A DNA stretch of 64,000 nucleotides from Weissella confusa (lineage in GTDB: Bacteria; Bacillota; Bacilli; Lactobacillales; Lactobacillaceae): assembly GCA_041871065.1 (NCBI GenBank), contig CP168942.1, positions 1,954,501 to 2,018,500 on the forward strand, read 5' to 3'. The translations under genes were made by a program, and so were the position numbers. Below are positions 28,922 to 35,354 of this stretch, piece by piece. Below the pieces are notes generated by a model. The model saw only the letters and a list, made by a program, of their open reading frames with translations, did no database searches and was not told the origin of the DNA. How positions within the stretch are numbered: position 1 is the stretch's first letter; every line of letters begins with the position of its first letter.

Positions 28922-29236
28922 ATGGCACATGCGCTAGATAAAACTGCTTTTACCCTTCGTATCAATTCAGATACAAAGACAAAAGCTGATGAACTGGCTG
29001 AGCGAATGGGTATCTCATTAACATCTGCAATTAATTTATGTGTAGAACAATTTGTTCATGACGGTGGCTTCCCATTCCAACCAACCACTAAAGAAAACCA
29101 CCCTTTGTCTGAGAAAGACATTGATCCAAAATTCATGGCTGAACTCATTCAACTTGTTGAAGATGCAAAAAAGAAGCCTGGATTATCAACTTCAGAAATA
29201 GAAACAATGTTCGAAGAACGACGAAAGGAATGGTAA
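28922..29236 (+). CDS. relB: RelB/DinJ-type antitoxin
   Basis: Predicted ribbon-helix-helix antitoxin that neutralises the toxin encoded next and represses the pair. It has 104 residues. The N-terminal strand-helix-helix FTLRINSDTKTKADELAERM followed by GISLTSAINLCVEQFV is the RelB/DinJ DNA-binding unit. The C-terminal acidic/lysine-rich part would wrap the toxin. AGGAGGTG is 7 bases before the ATG. The stretch is visibly more AT-rich than pepF and the ClC gene, suggesting acquisition. Confidence 0.85.
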   Translation: MAHALDKTAFTLRINSDTKTKADELAERMGISLTSAINLCVEQFVHDGGFPFQPTTKENHPLSEKDIDPKFMAELIQLVEDAKKKPGLSTSEIETMFEERRKEW

Positions 29237-29244
29237 TGTAATCA

Positions 29245-29547
29245 ATGCAGTATCTTGTTAGTACCCACCCCTCAGCGGTTGCGGCACTGCTGGATATCAT
29301 TGATTACATTCGCACAGAACTTCAAAACGAAGCCGCTGCGATTAAACAGTATCAAGATTTCCTGTCAGCAATCCAATCATTAGAAATTAATGCCACTTTA
29401 TATCAAGTGTACATCCGAACGGAAAGCGGAATAGAATATCGAAGAATTAACGTCAATAACTATGCCATGCTCTATGTAGTACTGGATAACTCAGTTGAGA
29501 TAGTTAAGATTTTCCACGGAAGTCAAGATATCACTGTTACCGATTAG
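29245..29547 (+). CDS. RelE/ParE-superfamily toxin
   Basis: Predicted toxin of the type II pair, 100 residues, eight bases after relB. It has the compact RelE/ParE layout: helices with SAVAALLDIIDYIRTEL, then IEYRRINVNNYAMLYVVLD, whose R-x-x-x-V-x-NY-x-x-x-Y pattern is the family core, and a final strand VEIVKIFHGSQDI. Whether it is an mRNA interferase or a gyrase poison cannot be told. The ribosome site is weak, consistent with less toxin than antitoxin. Confidence 0.82.
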   Translation: MQYLVSTHPSAVAALLDIIDYIRTELQNEAAAIKQYQDFLSAIQSLEINATLYQVYIRTESGIEYRRINVNNYAMLYVVLDNSVEIVKIFHGSQDITVTD

Positions 29548-29579
29548 AACAAACAACATTTAATATGCTTTATACATTT

Positions 29580-29599
29580 TTCAGAAGTATACTTCCGAA
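29580..29599 (+). repeat. 20-bp near-palindrome, copy 2
   Basis: TTCAGAAGTATACTTCCGAA, 32 bases after the toxin stop; palindromic except at one symmetric pair. Confidence 0.7.
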
Positions 29600-29605
29600 A
29601 ATAAC

Positions 29606-29654
29606 AAAATAACGTCGAATTCAGAACTATACTTCCGAATTCGACGTTATTTTT
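29606..29654. terminator. Long bidirectional intrinsic terminator
   Basis: AAAATAACGTCGAATTC (29606-29622) pairs over 17 bases with GAATTCGACGTTATTTT (29637-29653), with T on both outer sides. It separates the toxin gene (plus) from the ClC gene (minus). Its loop is the core of the third palindrome copy. Confidence 0.92.
29620..29639 (+). repeat. 20-bp near-palindrome, copy 3
   Basis: TTCAGAACTATACTTCCGAA, sitting in the loop and inner stem of the terminator; flanking TCGAA on the left is shared with copy 1. Confidence 0.7.
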
Positions 29655-30916
29655 TACTTCTTATCCAAAATCATCTTTGACGTTAGGATGGCAAGTGCTA
29701 CTGCCAAGCCCATTGGCATCAAAGCAGTGTGGTCCAAATGACTCACTTCGAACATCATGAACAAGGCCATCAATGGTGCTTGTTGTGATGCAGCTAGCAA
29801 TGCCGTGGCACCAATAACAGCTGCTTGGGCAATTGATGCACCAGGCACCATCATGATGTAACCGAAGCCAAGGATGGCACCGAATGATCCACCGATACCA
29901 ATTGAAGGTGCCAACGTACCACCGTAAGCACCAGCCTTCAACGTGAACACCGTAATGGCCGCCTTAAGCAACATCCCAATCAACAAGACACCAATCACCT
30001 TCGTGCTCGTGCTGTTGATGGCGAACTCAGCCAAGCCACGTCCGTTTCCCATAATTTGTGGGAAGAAAATGGCGACCACACCAGTTACGGCTGCAGCCAA
30101 TGGCAATTGCCACAAAACCTGCACTTGCTTAGCCTTGGCCTTACCGCCAGCCCATTGGAAGGCCTTATGGAAGTAGGCACCGGCCACACCCATCAATGGT
30201 CCAACCACAATCACGAATGGAATCATCCCCAACGTGAAGTGCTTATCAGGCACAAAGTAGTATGGGTGGAAGCCGTGCACTGACATACCAACCCACATGG
30301 CAATCGTTGACATCGTCAAACTAACTGCCACTGAACGCTTTGACACGTTCTTGTGCAAGATTTCAACGGCGAACAACATACCTGTGATTGGCGCAATATA
30401 AATACCGGCGAAACCAGCACCCGCAGCTGCAGCAATCAACAAGCGACGGTCGTCAGCTGTTAGTGAATCCATGTGCCAACGGCGGAGTAACTTCTCCCAA
30501 CGTTGGGCAAGCAAGGCACCAAGTTCACGAGGTGCCAATTCACGTCCAACTGATCCACCAGTTGCCACGTAGAAGACTTGTGTCACGGCGTGCACAACAG
30601 ATGGCCAGAATGGCATCTCATCCCCATCCATGGCCTTGTTGATACCAACCGTTGGCTTCATCTTCGTTTGCACAATGAACCAGACAATCGCCGCAATAAT
30701 TCCACCAATCAATACTGATAAAAAGCGTTGTCCGCCAGCAATGTGCGTTGAAACCGGCATCAGTGTGTTTTCTTCAAATTCCAAGAAGAAGTGCTCAACA
30801 AGCTCCAAGAACAAGCTGAGCAACACTGAACTTAACCCTACAACAATCCCCAAAATAACGGTAGATAGCGCCAAGACCCCCATCTTGTGGCGCTCGCTGT
30901 AAGTTTTCTCTTCCAA
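29654..30916 (-). CDS. Divergent ClC family chloride channel/transporter
   Basis: A 420-residue membrane protein with the ClC fold, about 10-11 hydrophobic segments. GRELAPRELG aligns with the GREGP motif and keeps the gating glutamate; GAYGGTLAPSIGIGG matches the GxFxP region. The GSGIP motif instead reads TVGINKA, so the central ion-coordinating serine is missing, and the protein ends before the helix that normally carries the second tyrosine ligand. The ion carried is therefore uncertain. The start is TTG with GAGG 8 bases upstream. Confidence 0.85.
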   Translation of the reverse strand: MEEKTYSERHKMGVLALSTVILGIVVGLSSVLLSLFLELVEHFFLEFEENTLMPVSTHIAGGQRFLSVLIGGIIAAIVWFIVQTKMKPTVGINKAMDGDEMPFWPSVVHAVTQVFYVATGGSVGRELAPRELGALLAQRWEKLLRRWHMDSLTADDRRLLIAAAAGAGFAGIYIAPITGMLFAVEILHKNVSKRSVAVSLTMSTIAMWVGMSVHGFHPYYFVPDKHFTLGMIPFVIVVGPLMGVAGAYFHKAFQWAGGKAKAKQVQVLWQLPLAAAVTGVVAIFFPQIMGNGRGLAEFAINSTSTKVIGVLLIGMLLKAAITVFTLKAGAYGGTLAPSIGIGGSFGAILGFGYIMMVPGASIAQAAVIGATALLAASQQAPLMALFMMFEVSHLDHTALMPMGLAVALAILTSKMILDKK

Positions 30917-30965
30917 AACAGTAACCTCATCTCAAATAATCGTTTACAAAAAGTTATTATAACAC

Positions 30966-30994
30966 CTAAAAAGCCCAGTCGAAAAACTGGGCTT
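30966..30994 (-). terminator. Intrinsic terminator after the methyltransferase gene
   Basis: On the minus strand AAGCCCAGT pairs with ACTGGGCTT around a 6-base loop, then a run of T. It ends the transcript of the gene at 30999-31844. Confidence 0.88.
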
Positions 30995-30998
30995 ATGG

Positions 30999-31844
30999 TT
31001 ATTTCACTAAATACACGCGCTCGTCAATCAAGTCGAATGATTGATGGTGCGCGTTCAATGCGGGTACTTCTTCTAACTCGGCTTCATGCCAGAAGACATC
31101 CGAGTCCGTTGCCCCATCCTTTTCACCAATCACGATGAAATCAAAATCAAAGCGGTATTGGTTATTGCGGATGTATTGCAATACCTGCCAGTCCGCGTCA
31201 GTCGTATCCGGCGCCCAACTCATAATGACCGTTGAGACATTCTCACCGTACATATCCAACGCTGCGATGGCATCCATGTTTTCCACATCCGTCACTGGCT
31301 TAGCCGACGTTGGATCTGGTTGCGTACGCCAATCTTCATTGTCCGTCGCGATAATCTTTTGTTCCGGCGCAATCGCCTTCAAACCGGCTGAGATATACCC
31401 ATGCCCAGCCATCAACTCCAATACAGGTTGGCCGTCCGTGTACGCTGACAAGTCACGTACAAAGTCACTTGAGACAAAACCGTACATGCTGAAGTATTCG
31501 ATTAACGCATCACGTAGATGACGGAGCAAGAAGTCGATATCTTCTAGTGGTTCCGTTAACTCAAGCCAAAGGGCATTACCGGCGTCTGCGTTGTCTGGGT
31601 ATTGGGCCAAGACATAATTTTGCAGTTCTGGAATCACTGACTCTGGTACTTCCATTGTTGGCAATGCAGCTGGCAAATAACCCGCATTCAATTGTTCAAG
31701 CGTATCAATTGCTTGTTGCATGAGGTTAGCCATCGTGGGGATGTTTTGGTAACGGCCTAGATATGGCAACAGCTCACCAAGATAATCCATCTCAGTGAGC
31801 TGTTGACCAGACCCAAACCGAATTGCTTGGTTTGTTGTCATCAT
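30999..31844 (-). CDS. SAM-dependent methyltransferase, substrate unknown
   Basis: A 281-residue protein. The N-terminal half is helical with no known motif. The C-terminal half holds motif I PVLELMAGHGYISAGL (about residues 142-157), then IIATDNEDWRT where the acidic residue should bind SAM ribose, and VIMSWAPDTTDADW as motif IV. AAAGGA lies just upstream of the ATG. It lies 12 bases after an XRE regulator gene, so probably one transcript. No substrate can be named. Confidence 0.75.
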   Translation of the reverse strand: MMTTNQAIRFGSGQQLTEMDYLGELLPYLGRYQNIPTMANLMQQAIDTLEQLNAGYLPAALPTMEVPESVIPELQNYVLAQYPDNADAGNALWLELTEPLEDIDFLLRHLRDALIEYFSMYGFVSSDFVRDLSAYTDGQPVLELMAGHGYISAGLKAIAPEQKIIATDNEDWRTQPDPTSAKPVTDVENMDAIAALDMYGENVSTVIMSWAPDTTDADWQVLQYIRNNQYRFDFDFIVIGEKDGATDSDVFWHEAELEEVPALNAHHQSFDLIDERVYLVK

Positions 31845-31856
31845 AATATCCTTTGT

Positions 31857-32258
31857 TTAGAACAGGCTTTCTTGGTGGTTGCTACGCACATCATCCTCCG
31901 GCGTGTATGATACCGGGTTCAAGTATGAGTTAACATACTGGAAAATGTCGAAACGTTGCTGGTCAGTTAGTGGCTTACCGTTAAAGTCGATTTCCTTACC
32001 TGACAAGAACAGCAATGACAAGTCAGTCTTTTCTGACATGGCACGGCCGACCAAGAAATCCATTGAAACATTGAAAAAATCCGCTAGCTTTCGAACTTCA
32101 ATGTACGAAGGCGAACGGTCACCACGCTCCCAGTTTCCGATTTGCGCAGCTGTATTTGGTTTTTGCCCTGGTTCAAGGTGCTTATTCATCTCTTCAGCCA
32201 AGGTTTCCAATGTGATGTTACGGCCTTTGCGCAACTCACGCAGACGATCTGGAAACAT
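31857..32258 (-). CDS. XRE-family helix-turn-helix regulator
   Basis: A 133-residue regulator. The helix-turn-helix spans about residues 5-70: LRELRKGRNITLETLAEEMN, then IGNWERGDRSPSYIEVRKLA and FFNVSMDFLVGR, the classic Cro/C1 ending. The C-terminal part (DFNGKPLTDQQRFDIFQYV) resembles short XRE regulators of chromosomal stress genes. CGGAGA is 9 bases before the ATG. It precedes the methyltransferase gene; its targets are unknown. Confidence 0.85.
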   Translation of the reverse strand: MFPDRLRELRKGRNITLETLAEEMNKHLEPGQKPNTAAQIGNWERGDRSPSYIEVRKLADFFNVSMDFLVGRAMSEKTDLSLLFLSGKEIDFNGKPLTDQQRFDIFQYVNSYLNPVSYTPEDDVRSNHQESLF

Positions 32259-32395
32259 GTGCGTCGTTCTCCGTTTTCATAAAATGTCATGCGGGCACAC
32301 TAAAAGCCCTAATATACTTCTATTTTAACGAACATTAACCGATTTTTCCACACCCAAATTGTGGAAAACCACTTCTTTTATCCACACGCTGTGAA

Positions 32396-33244
32396 TTAAG
32401 GCTTAACAGTTAGCACAACCACGTTGACTGTCACAGCTGGTAATGGTGTGGCTTCCGCTGCCGCTTGGGCTTCTGGACGCGCGCCCCAGTGCAATGGCGT
32501 CATGTGTAACAGATCAACATACAAGTCAGCTGGAATTTGCCATTGGTATGAAATCTCTGTTTGTGTGGCGTCTGGGTAGTTCTCCATGAAGCGGTCGACC
32601 ACTTTTTGGTTACTATACGTGTGATTTGGTGAATCCACAGGGTACAACATTTCACGCAATTCGTGTAGATAACCAGATGATGGGACCACCTTCACCAACG
32701 TTCCCTCGGGTGCCAAGACACGCTTGAATTCTTCATACGCACTTGGTGAGAAGAACTCCACGATACTGTCAAAGCTATTGTCGTTAAATGGTAGGTTCGC
32801 TAAGTCAGCGACTGCAAAGAACGCATCTGTGTCCAATTGCGTTGCCAAGTTAACCCCTGCCTTAGAAATATCGAAACCAATACCGGTATCGATGTTGCCA
32901 CGCTTGGCTATCAAACGGGCAAATGGCGTCCCTTCACCGGTTCCCACATCCATGATGCGTTGTGGGTCGGCAGGCAATTGGTCCGCAACCGCGTCCACGA
33001 TGCCATCGAACAAACCGGCCGTCAAAACACGACGACGAGCCGCCAACATGGCATCATCATACTCCGTATTGACTGCGTGGTTCAAGAAATAAAGGGAACC
33101 CTTCTTATTAATGTCCAAACGGTGGTTATGCGCACATACCAAGGTATTGCCTTCAACGTGGTCATAAGGCTCGCCATCTACAGTACAGCGGAACATGTCC
33201 AAGTGTTCGCTGACGAACTTAATCCCTTTTTCAATCTTCTTCAT
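32396..33244 (-). CDS. rlmA: 23S rRNA guanine-N1 methyltransferase, RlmA family
   Basis: Predicted to methylate G745 or G748 of 23S rRNA near the macrolide site. It has 282 residues. The SAM motif is IMDVGTGEGTPFARL. The N-terminal zinc module normally has Cys-x2-Cys and Cys-x3-His; here it is FRCTVDGEP (second Cys replaced by Asp) and VCAHNHRLD. KKGSLYFLNH is the family signature after it. The ATG at 33244 has GAGGA 5 bases upstream and overlaps the upstream acetyltransferase gene by 14 bases. Confidence 0.85.
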   Translation of the reverse strand: MKKIEKGIKFVSEHLDMFRCTVDGEPYDHVEGNTLVCAHNHRLDINKKGSLYFLNHAVNTEYDDAMLAARRRVLTAGLFDGIVDAVADQLPADPQRIMDVGTGEGTPFARLIAKRGNIDTGIGFDISKAGVNLATQLDTDAFFAVADLANLPFNDNSFDSIVEFFSPSAYEEFKRVLAPEGTLVKVVPSSGYLHELREMLYPVDSPNHTYSNQKVVDRFMENYPDATQTEISYQWQIPADLYVDLLHMTPLHWGARPEAQAAAEATPLPAVTVNVVVLTVKP

Positions 33245-33767
33245 GTTTATCCTCATTACTCAAGTCAATATCGTATGCTCGTCGGCTACCGGCTAACTGG
33301 CCACGGTAAGTAAAGCCACGACGTGCAATAATGGCTTGCATTTTCTTATTTTTATCATGTGTATCAATCCGAATATAATCATACCCCTTTGCCCGGGCTG
33401 TCGCAAATAAATGCGTGAACAGCTCTGTCGACAAATGGTAGCCCTGGTGTTGGAATGACACCGCCATGCGATGAATAACCGCATAAGGCTTACGCTTAGT
33501 TGGGTACAGCCAGCGACCGCCTTGGAGACGCTGGTAGTTCACGTCTTTCTCTTGCCAAAGCGTGGCTGTGGCGACGATTTCGTCATCGAGTTGCAGAATG
33601 TACGCGTACCCTTTAGCGATGTCGGCTTTGATGATTTCTGGGGATGGATAGCCATTATCCCACTGTGGATTATGATCAATAGACATGACTGCCTTAGCAT
33701 CTGATATAATTTGCCAAATTGCATCGGCATCAGCCATAGTTGCCTGCCGGTAAGTTATATTAGCCAT
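33231..33767 (-). CDS. GNAT family N-acetyltransferase
   Basis: A 178-residue acetyltransferase. It starts MANITYRQATMADADAIWQII, keeps IHRMAVSFQHQGYHLSTELF as the acetyl-CoA strand and loop (a divergent RxxGxG), and has KMQAIIARRGFTYRG near the end. The substrate is unknown. GAGGTGG lies close before the ATG. It is translationally coupled to rlmA. Confidence 0.82.
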   Translation of the reverse strand: MANITYRQATMADADAIWQIISDAKAVMSIDHNPQWDNGYPSPEIIKADIAKGYAYILQLDDEIVATATLWQEKDVNYQRLQGGRWLYPTKRKPYAVIHRMAVSFQHQGYHLSTELFTHLFATARAKGYDYIRIDTHDKNKKMQAIIARRGFTYRGQLAGSRRAYDIDLSNEDKHEED

Positions 33768-33876
33768 CCGTCCACCTCACTTCAATAAGCAACATTATAC
33801 GCCGTTTTCGGGCAACAATTGTCAACAAAAACGTCATACCTGGTTGCGATAATAATATCAGTCATAATAAATGATT

Positions 33877-33940
33877 TGCGGTGAATCCCATCGCCGCACC
33901 TTCTTTCACCACACGGTACTCCTTGCCGGGTGGTTTTTTG
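33877..33940 (+). ncRNA. Candidate small RNA or orphan terminator: two hairpins and a T-run
   Basis: TGCGGTGA (33877-33884) pairs with TCGCCGCA (33891-33898) including one G-T pair. Then ACCAC-a-CGG (33908-33916) pairs with CCG-g-GTGGT (33926-33934), followed by five more T. The T-run is on the plus strand, where no gene lies upstream: both flanking genes are on the minus strand. It could end a short RNA starting around 33850; no clear promoter was seen. Confidence 0.4.
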
Positions 33941-33952
33941 TTGCCGGAAAAC

Positions 33953-33989
33953 TAAAAAGGACAAAGCACAAACATGTACTTTGTCCTTC
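33953..33989 (-). terminator. Intrinsic terminator after the alcohol dehydrogenase gene
   Basis: On the minus strand AAGGACAAAG pairs with CTTTGTCCTT around a loop of about 12 bases, followed by TTT. Confidence 0.88.
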
Positions 33990-33999
33990 AATATGTTAA

Positions 34000-35199
34000 T
34001 TAGTCTTCGAAACCTTCAGTCGTCATTGATGCTTGGTACAAAGCCACAACATCATCAACCGTCAAGTTCACGTAACCACCCTCGTGATCCAAACCACCGA
34101 TCTTAACAGCTGACTCAGCCATTGCGCGGAAGTTCGTGTCATCGTTGATATCAACACCTTGCAAAGTCGTTGGGACATCCAATGACTTTACCCAGTCGTA
34201 AGTGGCTTGGATAGCCTTTTCAGCAACGACTTGGTCGTCAGCGTCTTGGATATCCCAAACGTTACGTCCGAAGCGAGCAAACTTAGCAACCGTGGCTGCT
34301 GACAAAGCACGCTTCATCCAACGTGGCGTCAAGATTCCCAAACCAACACCGTGAGTGATGTCGTAGAAGGCTGACAACTCGTGCTCAATTGGGTGAACCG
34401 TCCAGCCGTTCACGTTTCCTGAACGTACCAAACCGTTCAAAGCCATCGTTGAGGCCCACATCAAGTTAGCACGGGCATCGTAGTTGTCTGGCGTTTCCAA
34501 AGCAACTGGTGCCCACTTGATAACGGCACGCATGATACCTTCAATCATACCGTCAGAAATGTCTGTGTTCTCGGCACGGTCGAAGTATTGCTCAGTCAAG
34601 TGTGAGAAGATGTCGAATGATCCGGCAGCCGTTTGCCACTTTGAAACTGAGTACGTCAATTGTGGGTCCAAGAATGAAACAGCTGGTGTGTTTGGTCCAT
34701 ACGTACCAATCTTAGCGTTCAATTCTGGGTTTGAGATAACTGAACCGGCATTCATTTCAGTACCCGTTGCAGCTAACGTCAAGATGTCGACAACTGGCAA
34801 TTGGTTCAACTTTGAACGGTACTTTACACCGTGGTCAGCGACCAAGTCCCAGGCATCCCCATCATAAAACTTTGCTGATGCAATCACCTTAGATGCATCG
34901 ATAACTGATCCACCACCAACGGCCAAAATGACGTCGATGTCGTTCTCCTTGGCCAAACGTTGACCCTCGCGAACTGAATCAATCTTTGGGTTAGGCTCGA
35001 TGCCGTCCAATTCAACGACGTTCAAACCTTCCAAAGCCTTCATAACACGCTCATACAAGCCAGAACGCTTGATTGAACCACCACCGTACGTCAACAAAAC
35101 GTTTTGACCAAATTGGGCCACGGCATCGTGCAACTCAGCATCGATGTGGTTCTTTCCAAAGCGAATATCCGTCTTATTTACAAAGCGAAAATCTTCCAT
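34000..35199 (-). CDS. Iron-containing alcohol dehydrogenase (YqhD/BDH type)
   Basis: Reduces aldehydes to alcohols with NAD(P)H. It has 399 residues. The nucleotide-binding GGGSVIDASK is near residue 95, AATGTEMNAGSV follows, and the metal site is carried by GSFDIFSHLTEQYF (Asp, His) and HPIEHELSAFYDITHGVGL (His, His), all intact. GGAGG lies 9 bases before the ATG. It is a single-gene transcript with its own promoter and terminator. The exact substrate is not shown by context; heterofermentative bacteria use such enzymes to reoxidise cofactor (inference). Confidence 0.92.
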   Translation of the reverse strand: MEDFRFVNKTDIRFGKNHIDAELHDAVAQFGQNVLLTYGGGSIKRSGLYERVMKALEGLNVVELDGIEPNPKIDSVREGQRLAKENDIDVILAVGGGSVIDASKVIASAKFYDGDAWDLVADHGVKYRSKLNQLPVVDILTLAATGTEMNAGSVISNPELNAKIGTYGPNTPAVSFLDPQLTYSVSKWQTAAGSFDIFSHLTEQYFDRAENTDISDGMIEGIMRAVIKWAPVALETPDNYDARANLMWASTMALNGLVRSGNVNGWTVHPIEHELSAFYDITHGVGLGILTPRWMKRALSAATVAKFARFGRNVWDIQDADDQVVAEKAIQATYDWVKSLDVPTTLQGVDINDDTNFRAMAESAVKIGGLDHEGGYVNLTVDDVVALYQASMTTEGFED

Positions 35200-35256
35200 A
35201 ATTTATCGTCCTCCAATGACTTGTGCAGACTACTTTACTTACTAAACGTAACATAC

Positions 35257-35285
35257 ACTATACGCTTTTAACCCCAGATACTCAA
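35257..35285 (-). promoter_or_regulatory. Promoter of the alcohol dehydrogenase gene
   Basis: Minus strand -35 TTGAGT (35280-35285), 17-base spacer, -10 TATAGT (35257-35262). Start near 35250, leaving a leader of about 50 bases. Confidence 0.75.
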
Positions 35286-35309
35286 GTAAGACCCATTGGC
35301 AATCAACGC

Positions 35310-35345
35310 AAAAAGTCCCTGGACAGTTTTACCCGTCCAGGGACT
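35310..35345 (-). terminator. Intrinsic terminator after the adhesin gene
   Basis: On the minus strand AGTCCCTGGAC pairs perfectly with GTCCAGGGACT (arms 35335-35345 and 35314-35324), then TTTT. Confidence 0.93.
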
Positions 35346-35354
35346 CTCTACCGA

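Noticed and set aside
33794..33825. TATAAT with TTGACA as promoter of the acetyltransferase gene (minus strand)
   Set aside because: The hexamers are perfect but the spacer is 20 bases, outside the usual range; noted only as a possible weak promoter.
33830..33900. Fluoride (crcB) riboswitch on the minus strand, because of GCGGCGATGGGATTCACCGC followed by AAA and CTGAT
   Set aside because: The first stem has a C-A mismatch and the loop has no complementary strand downstream to form the required pseudoknot; the candidate promoter of the next gene lies after it, not before.
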